DNA of 64,000 nucleotides, taken from contig NZ_CP070356.1 of NCBI RefSeq assembly GCF_016919445.1, forward strand, positions 5,583,502-5,647,501, in the 5' to 3' direction. The position numbers were made by a program, and so were the translations under genes. Below the pieces are notes generated by a model. The model was not told where the DNA came from. It searched no databases and was given only the letters and a program-made list of their open reading frames with translations. The stretch comes from Pseudomonas sp. PDNC002. GTDB lineage: Bacteria; Pseudomonadota; Gammaproteobacteria; Pseudomonadales; Pseudomonadaceae. This document shows positions 9,301 to 17,235 of this stretch, piece after piece (position 1 is the stretch's first letter; the number at the start of each line of letters is the position of its first letter).

Positions 9301-11700
9301 CAGACTCAGGGCGTCATTGGGGTTGGACACATCCGGGTGCGCCAGGGCACGCAGCTGTTCCAGGGTGACCTTGCCATCGCCGTCGATGCTCACGCGGAAG
9401 GCCACGGTGCTGGTGCCTTCCAGGCGGCCTTCCACGCCATTGGCGGTGTTGTAGAGGAAGATCTTGCTGCCAGTGGCGGTGTCTTTCAGGCCGCTGTCGC
9501 TGTTATTCGCGGCGCTAAGCTGGTAGGTGATCGAGCCGGCGCCGTCGGCACCGTACTGGCTGCTGAACAGATCGGCGACCGAGTTGCTGGTGGCCGGCTG
9601 GCCGAGCTGCGTCTCGTCCACGGTCAGCTGGATGTCCGAGCCTTCCACTGGCGCAATGCGCGGGCCATCGTCGAGGAAGGTGAGTTTGCTGCCGAGGTCG
9701 AGCCCGGCGCTCTGGTGGTCGCCGTCAGCATCCGTCACGGTGGCGGTGAGAGTGATCTTGCCGGCACCGAGGCTCAGCGGATCATTGGCATCGGTGGCAT
9801 CCGGGTGCACCAGTGCACGCACCTGGTCTAGGGTGATCTTGCCGTCCGGGCCCAGCGTCACGCGGAACGCGACTGCGCCCCCTTCCCCGCCGACACGACC
9901 TTCGACGCCATTGGCGGTATTGAACAGGAAGATCTTGTCGCCGCTGGCGGTGTCTTTCAGGCCGCTGTCGGTGTTGTCGGTGGTACCGATCTTGTAGGTG
10001 ATCGAGCCGGCGCCGTCGGCGCCGAACTGGGCGTTGAACAGATCGCCCACCGCCACGCTGCTGGTAGCGTCCTGACTCAGGTCGGACTCATCCACCGTCA
10101 GGTGCAGGCCTTCGGTATTGCCCACCGCGATGCTCGGGCCATCGTCGGTGAAGCTGACGCGGCCACCGAGGTCGATGGAGCTGCTGGAAGAAACGCTGTC
10201 GCCATCACGGTCGGTGACAGTCAGGTTGCCCTGCAGCTGTACCAGGCCGGAGTCGAGCACGGCGTTCTGGCTGGCGTAGTCGCCGTCACTGCCCGGCAGC
10301 GCGTGGTCGATCGCACTGAACTGGGTCAGCGTCACCACCCCCGTGCCGCCATTCACCGACAGCGAGAAGATGGTGTTCTCGCCGGTGATGCCAGCCGCAC
10401 TGGCGGAGGTGGACGCGACGATGGCGCCGCCCACGCTGTACAGGTAAATAGCCGCGCCGCCACTGGTCAGGCCCGAATCGGTACCGTCGGCGCCCACCAG
10501 CTTCAGGCTGTAGCTCAGTTCGGTGCTGCCCGCGCCGTCCGCGCCATAGTTGGCGGTGACCTTGAAAGCCCCGCTGTAGTCGGCGGTGGAGGTATCGAAG
10601 GCGGCGCCGGCGGTATTCGCGTCATGGGTCTGCAGCAGCACGTCGACGCCAAGATTGGCGGACAGGCCGGCCTGCGGCGCGTCGTCGACGATCCCCACGG
10701 TGAGGCTGCTGCCCGCGGTGGAGCCATTGCCGTCGGTAACGGTGTAGGGGACCTCGAACGTCAGGGTGTCTTCGGCGCCCTTGACCGGATGGTCCACCGG
10801 CTGCAGCAGGTTCAGCTCGTACGCGCCGGTGTTGATGTCGGTGAGGGTCAGGGTGAATACCGGCGCGCCGTTGGCGCTACCGGTGAGCACATGACCATCG
10901 GGGCTGACGCTGTAGGTAATGGCGACGCCACCGGAGGTCAGGTTCGGCAACCCGGCGGTGCCCCAGGAGAAGCTGCCGACGCCGTCGGTGCCAAAGCTGT
11001 AGCCAAGATTGCCGGTGAAGGTCGCACCCTCGCCGGCAGCATCGGGAATCCCGCCGGGCAGCCCGGCCTCGAACACGCTCGCGGCACCCGGGCCGGCACT
11101 CGGCAGCCCATCCACCGGCGGTGGCGGCTCGACAGGCGGCGTGACGACCGGCGGTTCGGCCTGGGCGTTCACGGCGGGTAGAGCGACCTCATGGTGGGGG
11201 AACAGTGGCCCGCCTCCAATCGGTCCAGTGGGGAAGCCGATATCCGGCGTTACGTGGCCACCTACTTCGGTCAGCAGTACGAACGAGTGGCCGCCACCGG
11301 GCTTGCCGTTGGCGGCGTTCCCGGCAGTGGGACCGGCGGCAGTGGCCTCTGCTTCCTTGGTGGGGTCGGCGCCGGCAGCGATGGCGGCCTGCAATGCCTT
11401 GGCGTCGGTGAGATCTTTCTGCGAGGGCGCCGCCGGTTGCTGTGCAACCGCTTCGTCACCCTGTTGCGTCTGGTGCGCGGCGGCCAGCATCTGCGCCGTC
11501 ATCGGTAGCGAGCTGTCACGTCCCAGCGTGATCTCGCCACCGCCGGCGACCTTCAGCGCCACCGCGCCATTGGCGCCGGTGACCAACTTCTCGCCGACGA
11601 ACACCTTGTCTCCCTGCTCCAAAGGACGACGCGATCCATCGGCGGCTACTGCAAACACTTCGCCGATTACCTTGCTGACGACACCCATCAAAGTAGCCAT
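3325..11700 (-). CDS. Giant LapA/BapA-type RTX adhesin with N-terminal retention module, exported by type I secretion
   Basis: This 2791-residue surface adhesin has, in order: a retention module (about 1-125) containing GDKVFVGEKLV and GGGEITLGRDSSL; a TAAG sequence at 120-123, the type of site cut by the periplasmic protease LapG; a Pro-rich linker (about 220-245); ten T1SS-143-like repeats (about 340-1930) each closing with a DDGP motif; a VWA domain with MIDAS DVSGSMQG (about 1945); a second VWA domain with DTSGSMADG (about 2335); RTX nonapeptides such as GGAGNDIIFGD (about 2560-2675); and a C-terminal secretion tail. The ATG at 11700 begins the retention module; an open frame extends 47 codons further but does not look like protein. 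There is no Sec signal, as expected. The divergent T1SS genes at 12180-17235 are the obvious exporter. I infer c-di-GMP-controlled cell-surface retention in biofilm formation. Whether it is the LapA, MapA or BapA orthologue cannot be decided here. Confidence 0.9.
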   Translation of the reverse strand: MATLMGVVSKVIGEVFAVAADGSRRPLEQGDKVFVGEKLVTGANGAVALKVAGGGEITLGRDSSLPMTAQMLAAAHQTQQGDEAVAQQPAAPSQKDLTDAKALQAAIAAGADPTKEAEATAAGPTAGNAANGKPGGGHSFVLLTEVGGHVTPDIGFPTGPIGGGPLFPHHEVALPAVNAQAEPPVVTPPVEPPPPVDGLPSAGPGAASVFEAGLPGGIPDAAGEGATFTGNLGYSFGTDGVGSFSWGTAGLPNLTSGGVAITYSVSPDGHVLTGSANGAPVFTLTLTDINTGAYELNLLQPVDHPVKGAEDTLTFEVPYTVTDGNGSTAGSSLTVGIVDDAPQAGLSANLGVDVLLQTHDANTAGAAFDTSTADYSGAFKVTANYGADGAGSTELSYSLKLVGADGTDSGLTSGGAAIYLYSVGGAIVASTSASAAGITGENTIFSLSVNGGTGVVTLTQFSAIDHALPGSDGDYASQNAVLDSGLVQLQGNLTVTDRDGDSVSSSSSIDLGGRVSFTDDGPSIAVGNTEGLHLTVDESDLSQDATSSVAVGDLFNAQFGADGAGSITYKIGTTDNTDSGLKDTASGDKIFLFNTANGVEGRVGGEGGAVAFRVTLGPDGKITLDQVRALVHPDATDANDPLSLGAGKITLTATVTDADGDHQSAGLDLGSKLTFLDDGPRIAPVEGSDIQLTVDETQLGQPATSNSVADLFSSQYGADGAGSITYQLSAANNSDSGLKDTATGSKIFLYNTANGVEGRLEGTSTVAFRVSIDGDGKVTLEQLRALAHPDVSNPNDALSLSGQITLTATITDKDGDSATAHIDLGSKLTFLDDGPSITPCQDADIKLTVDETHLGQPATSDSVADLFNAHYGADGAGSIEYKLSAADNTDSGLKDTATGSKIFLYNTANGVEGRLEGTSTVAFRVTIDGDGKVTLEQLRALAHPDTTNANDALSLDGKVTLTATITDKDGDSASAHLDLGSKLTFLDDGPCIQPATQYDISLEVDETNFDNDARVESSLVSLLFESHFGADGAGTITYKVSTVDGTDSGLRESSSGDRILLFNESGTVVGRVEGSNAIAFVVSEDHGALQLDQRLALLHPDASDPDDPLRLDSGKITLTATITDKDGDSASAHVDLGSKMVFYDDGPSIEPCTDADIKLTVDETKLGADDKASAGDVAALFNAHFGNDGAGSISYKLTTTDGTDSGLKDTATGGKIFLFNTVNGVEGRVEGTNLVAFSVTLNNGAITLDQQRALVHPVTSDSNDPLSIGADKITLTATITDKDGDSANAHIDLGGKLTFLDDGPCIQPCTEADIRLEVDESTLGSDARVEASLVSQLFDAHFGADGPGSITYKVSVAQDGTDSGLRESASGARILLFNDGNGVVGKVEGTGAVAFVVRPDGGALTLDQRVAFIHPDTHNDDEGLSIAAGKITLTATITDGDSDTDSAHIDLGSKLVFYDDGPTIVANQDHGPALVVDESSLGTNASASVTSLFTTNYGADGAGSLVYQVTATQDGSDSGLRVTNGDKIYLYNEGNGVVGRVGGQGGAVAFTVTVNNGTVTLDQQMALKHSDANDPNDALSIASGKISLTATITDGDGDSHSASVELGSQLTFHDDGPSITASAQGAPALVVDESTLGSDASANVTSLFTSSYGADGAGTLVYKVVAAQDGSDSGLRVTNGDKIYLYNEGNGVVGRVGGQGGAIAFTLTLSNGSVTLDQQMALKHSDANDPNDVLGIASGKISLTATITDGDGDSKSASLDLGSKLSFHDDGPSITADANAAPSLTVDETHLDVDATANFSSAFTANPGADGGSTTYSLTATNGTQSGLQTTDGQNIVLVKVSDTQVEGRVGGTGGATAFTVTLNSSTGVVKLDQQLALKHPNGSDPNDSLSLVTGKIGLAATVTDGDGDTKSANIDLGSKLSFLDDGPTAVDDSPRCLVQQAPPAVNLTLVVDVSGSMQGDKLANAKAALVSMLQQYAAMGIAIHVSLLSFASTAKDLGDFNFTGTSDAQYTALVSKINGLSASGDTNYQAALDLAKTNVTSDITASGHDPAAINRVYFISDGEPTVGDTNTAITQWKGFLANPDGDNNDATNHVDAYAVGLGASITDADLKGVTNTGDPIIVTKPADLTATLQNLVTIDSVSGNLLANDLPVSADGTVRITQVEFGGEKFAVDASGNLTNVNPNATSATGSYNTGSGLLTIQTSSGTLTVYLKDVSGHHAGDYTYASKAGVQFPESGQISEVFKYTIIDGDGDTASANLNICLKYGQPILVVGSNSGDVDGSSTLHTIPSPLDADKAGQINGSGGNDVLIGDAGGVSVYTQPGKNYNISLIVDTSGSMADGSGSGISRMALAKNALINLVNSIKGHDGVINVSLVSFSDNSHVNTFNGLTTANVAALIAAINTLSANGATNYDDAMKAASQWFNTQVTTNHADAAHGYINLAFFLTDGNPTVYNGNSGSGDTTNYNDINAALTSGNDMLHHAGALTGDNAVDVNAIGIGDGINNNYLKFFDNTDTTGNGSVTLDGQTINAAVGQPQIINTAEQLQAALQEGFSTSTPVTVGNDHLVGGAGNDIIFGDVINTDSLAWAGHAAGTHNGQGYQALVDYLTATNGSAPTVAQVTNYIVQHADQLNVAGDTRGGNDILEGGAGNDLMFGQGGNDKLIGGPGDDIMYGGTGADEFIWKAGDTGHDVVKDFSIAEGDSLNLADLLQGALPTADSLAHYLTFSVNAGTTSIGVSPTSGGTATQTIDLANVDLSAKYAGHVGNGVLSAGDTHTVLNGLLGDHAIKTDTV
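5918..10687 (-). repeat. Ten tandem T1SS-143-like repeats inside the adhesin gene
   Basis: DDGP (or VDDAP) codons recur at 5918, 6386, 6851, 7316, 7790, 8261, 8732, 9197, 9662, 10136 and 10676. Nine units are therefore 465-474 bp (155-158 residues), and the first translated unit is about 180 residues. Each unit has the order DDGP, VDETxL or VDESxL, a GADGAGSxxY segment, DSGLxxT, an IxLxN segment, a HPDxxDPND-like segment, and KITLTATITDxDGDS. Repeats at the 5918-7326 end are nearly identical in places at the DNA level, with a block of over 50 identical bases at about 6503-6560 and 6968-7025. Confidence 0.9.
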
Positions 11701-12003
11701 GAGTCCTTCCTCCGCTCCACTGCCCGCGGTCGGTTCCACCGACACGCAAGTAACCGAAACAGGCCATGGCACGCTTGTATCCGGATGCTGCGAAGAAAGT
11801 TGCGAAGGGTGCAGAAAGGACTGGTAGCGCTTCGGTATCAAAAAGCCAGCGACAATTTTTTGTCATGCTGGCCACGCGTTTTCTTGTCCTTCTGCGGTGG
11901 TCCCCGCCCTTACTGCTACAAACCGTACCTGGCTTCGTCGCAAGCGCCTTTCCCGCCCATACCCAGGAAATACGAGGGCTTGCAGGCTTAAACAATGTGC
12001 TGC

Positions 12004-12049
12004 TTTTCACATGTCTCATAAGATTTTTTCTGAATAACACTTGTGAAAA
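12004..12049. promoter_or_regulatory. Widely spaced inverted repeat in the adhesin/T1SS divergent region
   Basis: TTTTCACA at 12004-12011 and its exact complement TGTGAAAA at 12042-12049 flank 30 bp of AT-rich DNA. This could be a pair of half-sites for a regulator or an RNA hairpin; no known consensus was recognised. Confidence 0.35.
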
Positions 12050-12123
12050 ATTCTTCTGAGCTTCTCGAAAAGTTGTTCTTAGCTCTGATGTTACAGGCGT
12101 GAAACGCTTGATAAGAGAAAAAA

Positions 12124-12137
12124 GCCAATAAATTGGC
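12124..12137. promoter_or_regulatory. FleQ-box-like palindrome upstream of the T1SS genes
   Basis: GCCAATAAATTGGC is a perfect 6-2-6 palindrome. It differs from the FleQ box reported for P. aeruginosa (GTCANTAAATTGAC) only by a symmetric pair of changes, positions 2 and 13. FleQ is the c-di-GMP-responsive regulator of exopolysaccharide and adhesin genes. The site ends 42 nt upstream of the T1SS start codon. Assignment to FleQ is inference from the motif and the gene context. Confidence 0.55.
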
Positions 12138-12179
12138 GATTCGAGAGCATCGAAGTACCAGAACACCAGGAGCACAGCC

Positions 12180-13538
12180 ATGCGCAGTCGTAACGCGGCA
12201 CTATGGAGCGGTGTATTTTTGGCGGTGTCGGGTGTCCATGGGCAAGCCATGACCCTGACCGAAGCTATACAAAGCACGCTGCAGTACCACCCGGAAATCA
12301 GTCAGAGCGTGAACAGTCGCCTGACTGCGGATGAAGAACTCAAGTTTGCCAGGGGAGGATATCTGCCAACCGTCGATCTTCTGCTCGGCTACGGTCGGGA
12401 GAACACCGACAGCCCGTCGACCCGAGCGATCGGCAATCACAACGACGAAACCATGAACCGCGGCGACGCCGAGATTCGCTTGCGGCAGATGCTGTTCGAC
12501 GGTTTCGGCACGCCCAACGAGGTCAAACGCAACGAGGCCAACGTCAACTCCAAGGCCTACCGGATCCTCGGTACCTCGGAGACCGCTGCCCTGCGCACCG
12601 TCGAGGTCTACCTCGAAGTGCTCAAGCGCCGCGAGATGGTGACCCTGGCGCGCAACAACCTGCAGGCCCACGAACGTATCGGCGACCAGATCCGTCTGCG
12701 CAGCGAGCGCGGCGTCGGCAGCACCGCCGACAATGACCAGGCCATCGCACGTCTGGCCCTGGCGCAGAACAACCTCTATACCGAGGAAGTGAACCTGGCG
12801 GATGCCGAGGCCAACTTCTATAGCGCCACCGGCAAGATGCCCGATCAGCTGGAATCGCCGTCGACCGTCAAGGCCGATGTGCCGCCGGACCTGTTGCAGG
12901 CTCGCCAGTCAATGCTCAACGACAACCCGCTGCTCAAGTCCGCCCAGGCCGACGTGAACGCCGCGGAGAGCCAGTACGAGGCCGCCAAGGCGCCGTTCTA
13001 CCCGCGCTTCGACGCCGAACTGGCCAAGGCCGCGAACAACAACGTCGACGGCGACGAGGGCCACTACAACTACTGGGAAGCCCAGGTAGTGATGCGCTAC
13101 AACCTGTTCAACGGGATGCGCGACAAGGCCCACCTGAACGCCACCTCGCACCAGATCAACGAGTCCAAGGACGTGCGCAACAACGCCCTGCGCCTGCTCA
13201 ACGAGAACCTCTCGCTGGCCTGGGACGCAATGGAGAACTCGCGCAAGCAGACTCAACCGGCCCGCGAGTACGCCGACTACACCCGCAAGGTGCGCGAGGC
13301 GTATCAGCAACAGTTCACCCTCGGCCAGCGCACCCTGCTCGACCTGCTGGACAGCGAGAACGAACTGTTCACCGCCAACCGCCGCTATACCGAGGTGCGT
13401 TACACCGAGGAATTCTCGATGTACCGCGTGCTCGCCAGCATGGGCTACCTGCTGAAAACCCAGCATGTGGTGGCACCCCATGAATCGGTGGCGCTCTCGG
13501 AAGTGAAGAACGAGGCACGCCTGCCTGAGCTGAAATAA
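12180..13538 (+). CDS. TolC-family outer-membrane channel of the adhesin secretion system (LapE/BapB type)
   Basis: A 452-residue outer-membrane efflux protein with a signal peptide of about 23 residues ending in VHGQA. The mature protein shows the two-fold TolC repeat, with MTLTEAIQSTLQYHPEIS at its start and DVNAAESQYEAAKAPFYPRFD opening the second half, and long helical stretches. It would form the trans-periplasmic and outer-membrane duct that docks with the HlyD-like and ABC proteins encoded next. The ATG at 12180 follows CAGGAG. The length and the motif FTLGQRTLLDLLDSENELF fit the type I secretion branch of TolC proteins. The order TolC, ABC, HlyD is as in the bap/lap-type clusters of Pseudomonas. 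A 170 bp gap to the ABC gene contains GC-rich hairpins but no clear terminator. Confidence 0.9.
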   Translation: MRSRNAALWSGVFLAVSGVHGQAMTLTEAIQSTLQYHPEISQSVNSRLTADEELKFARGGYLPTVDLLLGYGRENTDSPSTRAIGNHNDETMNRGDAEIRLRQMLFDGFGTPNEVKRNEANVNSKAYRILGTSETAALRTVEVYLEVLKRREMVTLARNNLQAHERIGDQIRLRSERGVGSTADNDQAIARLALAQNNLYTEEVNLADAEANFYSATGKMPDQLESPSTVKADVPPDLLQARQSMLNDNPLLKSAQADVNAAESQYEAAKAPFYPRFDAELAKAANNNVDGDEGHYNYWEAQVVMRYNLFNGMRDKAHLNATSHQINESKDVRNNALRLLNENLSLAWDAMENSRKQTQPAREYADYTRKVREAYQQQFTLGQRTLLDLLDSENELFTANRRYTEVRYTEEFSMYRVLASMGYLLKTQHVVAPHESVALSEVKNEARLPELK

Positions 13539-13708
13539 GAAAGTCGCTCGCGACCGCCAGCCTGCCCCGCGCCGCCCGGCGTCGGGGCGACGATCGTGAA
13601 GCGATACGACGGGGCACGGAACACCCGGCGCAGTGGACGCCGGCGGGTACCTGCGGGTACTCGCCGGCGAAAATCGGCGCCAGGGCAGACGGCCCGGGAG
13701 GAAGTAGC

Positions 13709-15877
13709 GTGACCATGATCATCCAGGAGCGCGGCACACCCGCGCCGGGCGATCCGCGCCTGAGCCATGACGACCCCCTGCTCGATGGACTGCTGATCCT
13801 CTGCCGCCTGCACGGCTGCGCGGTCAGCCGCAACAGCCTGTCCGCCGGGCTGCCGCTGCCCGACCAGCGCCTTTCCGCCAGCCTGCTGCCCCGTGCCGCC
13901 GCGCGCGCCGGTTTGCAAGGACGGCTGCTGCGCCGCGAACTCAAGAGCATTTCCAGCCTGAACCTGCCAGTCCTGCTCTTGCTCAATGACGGCCGCAGCG
14001 CGGTCCTGCGCCAGTGGCGTGATGACGGCAAGGCGCTGATCCTGCCCTGCGAAACCGAAGGCGGCGAGCAGGCCGTCAGCACCGACGAACTGGCCGCCCA
14101 GTACAGCGGCCAGGCGTTGTTCGCCCGCCCGCGCCACGAACTGGAAGCCGCGCGCAAACCCCTGGTGCCGCGCGTCGAAGCCTGGTTCCGCGACACCCTC
14201 AAACTGTCGCGCTGGCTCTACACCGACGCCCTGGTCGCCAGCCTGCTGATCAACCTGCTGGGCATGCTGGTGCCGCTGTTCGTCATGCAGACCTACGACC
14301 GCGTGGTGCCCAACCAGGCCCTCTCGACGCTCTGGGTACTCGCCGCCGGCCTGCTGCTGGGAACGATGTTCGAACTGCTGCTGCGCGTGCTGCGCTCCAA
14401 CCTGCTGGACATGGCCGGCAAGAAGACCGACGTGGTGCTCTCCGCCACCCTGTTCGAGCGCATCACCGGCATGTCGCTCAAGGCCAAACCGGAAACCGTT
14501 GGCGGCTTCGCCCAGAGCATCCATGACTTCCAGGGTCTGCGCGAATTCCTTACCGCGCTGACCCTGACCAGCCTGATCGACCTGCCCTTCTCGATCCTGA
14601 TGATCCTGGTCATCGGCCTGCTCGGCGGCTGGCTGATCGCCATTCCGCTGCTGGCCTTCCCCCTCACCATCGTCTTCGCACTCATTATTCAGAGCCGCCT
14701 GCGCGACACCGTGCAGAAGAGCCTGACCCTGGGCGCCGAGCGCCAGGCGCTGCTGATCGAAACCCTCGGCGGACTGGAAACCCTCAAGGCCTGCGGCGCC
14801 GAGAGCGAGCGCCAGTACCGCTGGGAAGCCACCCATGGTGCCCTGGCGCGGCTGGACAACCACGCGCGATTCCTTTCCGCCCTGGCCACCAACGGCACCC
14901 TGTTCCTCCAGCAATTCGCCGGCATGGCGATGATCTGCGCCGGGGTCTACAGCATCCTCGCCGGCAACCTCAGCGTCGGTGCGCTGGTCGCCAGCTACAT
15001 GCTCAACAGCCGCGTGCTCGCCCCGCTGGGGCAGATCGCCGGGCTGATCACCCGTTACCAGCAAGCGCGCCTGACCATGAAGAGCACCGACGCGCTGATG
15101 GAGCTGCCGCAGGAGCGCCAGGCCCGCCAGCGCCCGCTGGAGCGCACCCAGCTGCACGGCGCGCTGGAGGTGCGCCAGTTGAGCTTCAGCTACCCGGAAC
15201 AGACGACGCCTGCACTGAACCACATCAGCCTGCGCCTGGCGCCCGGCGAGAAGATCGGCGTGATCGGCAAGAGCGGCTCCGGCAAGAGCACCTTCGGCCG
15301 CCTGCTGATGGGCTTCTACCATCCCGACGAAGGCCAGATCCTGCTCGACGGCCTGGACCTGCGCCAGCTCGATGTCGCCGACCTGCGCCAGCAGATCGGC
15401 TACGTGGCCCATGACCTGCCGCTGCTTGCCGGTAGCCTGCGCGACAACCTGACCCTCGGCGCGCGCTACGTCAGCGATGCGCGGATGCTCGAAGTGGCCG
15501 AGCTGACCGGCGTCAGCGAGCTGGCCCGGCAGCATCCGGCCGGCTTCGACCGTCCGGTGGGCGAGCGCGGCCAACTGCTCTCCGGCGGCCAGCGCCAGGC
15601 CGTGCTGATGGCCCGCGCACTGCTGCTCGACCCGCCGATCCTGCTGCTGGACGAACCCACCAGCGCGATGGACAACAGCAGCGAGGAAATCCTCCGCAAG
15701 CGCCTGCACGAAGCCTGTCGCGACAAGACGTTGCTGCTGGTCACCCACCGCACCTCGATGCTCAGCCTGGTCGATCGCTTGCTGGTGCTCGACAGCGGTC
15801 GGATCGTCGCCGACGGGCCGAAAGACGCGGTCATCGAAGCATTGCGCAAGGGCCACGTCGGCCCGGCAGCGGGGTAA
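13709..15877 (+). CDS. Type I secretion ABC transporter, permease/ATPase with C39-like domain (LapB type)
   Basis: A 722-residue inner-membrane exporter that would drive the adhesin across both membranes using ATP. The N-terminal 130 or so residues form a C39-peptidase-like domain, probably without proteolytic activity because LapA-type substrates are not processed by it. A membrane domain follows (about 170-450, including ASLLINLLGMLVPLFVMQTY). The nucleotide-binding domain has Walker A GKSGSGKST (520-528), signature LSGGQ (624-628), Walker B ILLLDEP and H-loop VTHRTS. The GTG at 13709 is preferred over the ATG at 13715 because GGAGG lies 7 nt before it. The stop codon is 5 nt from the next start, so the HlyD gene is in the same transcript. 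Confidence 0.92.
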   Translation: MTMIIQERGTPAPGDPRLSHDDPLLDGLLILCRLHGCAVSRNSLSAGLPLPDQRLSASLLPRAAARAGLQGRLLRRELKSISSLNLPVLLLLNDGRSAVLRQWRDDGKALILPCETEGGEQAVSTDELAAQYSGQALFARPRHELEAARKPLVPRVEAWFRDTLKLSRWLYTDALVASLLINLLGMLVPLFVMQTYDRVVPNQALSTLWVLAAGLLLGTMFELLLRVLRSNLLDMAGKKTDVVLSATLFERITGMSLKAKPETVGGFAQSIHDFQGLREFLTALTLTSLIDLPFSILMILVIGLLGGWLIAIPLLAFPLTIVFALIIQSRLRDTVQKSLTLGAERQALLIETLGGLETLKACGAESERQYRWEATHGALARLDNHARFLSALATNGTLFLQQFAGMAMICAGVYSILAGNLSVGALVASYMLNSRVLAPLGQIAGLITRYQQARLTMKSTDALMELPQERQARQRPLERTQLHGALEVRQLSFSYPEQTTPALNHISLRLAPGEKIGVIGKSGSGKSTFGRLLMGFYHPDEGQILLDGLDLRQLDVADLRQQIGYVAHDLPLLAGSLRDNLTLGARYVSDARMLEVAELTGVSELARQHPAGFDRPVGERGQLLSGGQRQAVLMARALLLDPPILLLDEPTSAMDNSSEEILRKRLHEACRDKTLLLVTHRTSMLSLVDRLLVLDSGRIVADGPKDAVIEALRKGHVGPAAG

Positions 15878-15882
15878 TCGCC

Positions 15883-17235
15883 ATGCAGTTTTCCCAGTCG
15901 ATCCGCAGCTATATGGGCGGCAATGGCGCCCGCGACACCGAGTTCATGCCCGAGGTGCAGGGCACCCTGCTGGAGGACTCGCCCAATGCCACGCGCATCA
16001 CCTTGTGGGCCGCGCTGGCGCTGCTGGTAGTGGCCATCACCTGGGCCTACTTCGCCGACATCGAGGAAGTGACCAAGGGCGAAGGCAAGGCCATCCCCTC
16101 CTCCAAGGTGCAGACCATCCAGAACCTGGAGGGCGGCATCGTTTCGGAAATCTTCGTCCGCGAAGGCCAGGTGGTGGAGAAGAACCAGCCTCTGCTGCGC
16201 CTGGATGACACCCGCTTCTCCTCCAACAAGGGCGAGACCGAGGCCGACCGCAACTCGCTGGAGGCGCGCGTGGAACGCCTGCGAGCGGAAGCGGACGGGC
16301 GCACCCCGGACTTCACCGACGACCTGAAGAAAGCTGCACCGCAAGTCGTGGAAGACCAGATGGCGCTCTACCAGACGCGCATGCAACGGCAGAGCAGCGA
16401 GCTGAACATTCTCCAGGAGCAACTGCGGCAGAAGACCCAAGAGCTGCAGGAGTTCCGCGCCAAGACCCAGCAGTATCGTTCCAGCCTCGGCCTGGTCCAG
16501 CAGGAGATCAACATGTCCGAGCCGCTGGTGAAGGCCGGCGCGGTCTCGCCCGTCGAACTGCTGCGCCTGCGCCGCAGCGCCGTGGAAATCGCCGGCGACC
16601 TCAACGCCACCAATCTCGCCATTCCCCGCGCCGAGGCCGCGGTGAACGAGATCCAACGCAAGGTCGAGGAGTCGAAACTGGGCTTTCGCAGCGACGCGCT
16701 GAAGGAGCTCAACGACGTCCGCACCGACCTCAACAAGCTCACCGCCACCAGCCGCGCCATCGACGACAAGGTCAACCGCACCCTGGTCGTGGCGCCCCTG
16801 CGCGGCATCGTCAAACAGCTCAAGGTCAATACCATCGGCGGTGTGGTGCAGCCGGGCAGCGACATGGTGGAAATCGTCCCGCTGGAAGACAACCTGCTGG
16901 TGGAGGCACGCGTGCGCCCGCAGGACATTGCCTTCCTCCACCCGGGCCAGCCGGCCACGGTGAAGTTCACCGCCTACGACTACACCATCTACGGCGGGCT
17001 CAAGGCCAAGCTGGAACTGATCAGCGCCGACACCATCACCGACGACAAGGGCAACAGCTTCTATCTGATCCAGGTGCGCACCGACAAGAACCACCTGGGC
17101 ACCGACGCCAAGCCCCTGCTGATCATCCCCGGCATGGTGGCGACGGTGGACATCATCACCGGTGAGAAGAGCGTGCTGGATTACATCTTGAAGCCGGTGT
17201 TGAAGGCTCGGTGGGAGGCGTTGCGGGAGCGGTGA
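15883..17235 (+). CDS. HlyD-family periplasmic adaptor of the adhesin secretion system (LapC type)
   Basis: A 450-residue membrane fusion protein. A short cytoplasmic N terminus precedes one transmembrane segment (about 43-60, LWAALALLVVAITWAYF). Next come a lipoyl/barrel half (QTIQNLEGGIVSEIFVREG), a long coiled-coil hairpin rich in E, Q and R (about 110-290), the second lipoyl half (VVAPLRGIVKQLKVNTIGG) and a beta-barrel C terminus. It links the inner-membrane ABC protein to the TolC-like duct. The ATG at 15883 is nearly contiguous with the ABC gene. The cluster ends here: 17236-17582 contains repeats rather than further adhesin genes, and no lapD or lapG is present. Confidence 0.93.
   Translation: MQFSQSIRSYMGGNGARDTEFMPEVQGTLLEDSPNATRITLWAALALLVVAITWAYFADIEEVTKGEGKAIPSSKVQTIQNLEGGIVSEIFVREGQVVEKNQPLLRLDDTRFSSNKGETEADRNSLEARVERLRAEADGRTPDFTDDLKKAAPQVVEDQMALYQTRMQRQSSELNILQEQLRQKTQELQEFRAKTQQYRSSLGLVQQEINMSEPLVKAGAVSPVELLRLRRSAVEIAGDLNATNLAIPRAEAAVNEIQRKVEESKLGFRSDALKELNDVRTDLNKLTATSRAIDDKVNRTLVVAPLRGIVKQLKVNTIGGVVQPGSDMVEIVPLEDNLLVEARVRPQDIAFLHPGQPATVKFTAYDYTIYGGLKAKLELISADTITDDKGNSFYLIQVRTDKNHLGTDAKPLLIIPGMVATVDIITGEKSVLDYILKPVLKARWEALRER

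Larger units (their letters stand above)
11701..12179. promoter_or_regulatory. Divergent control region between the adhesin and its secretion operon
   Basis: These 479 bp separate two diverging start codons and contain no plausible gene. The part from about 11990 to 12140 is far more AT-rich than the surrounding DNA. It holds a long-spaced inverted repeat (12004-12049) and a FleQ-like palindrome (12124-12137). Promoters for both the adhesin and the TolC-ABC-HlyD genes must lie here, but I cannot assign -35/-10 boxes with confidence. Confidence 0.75.
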
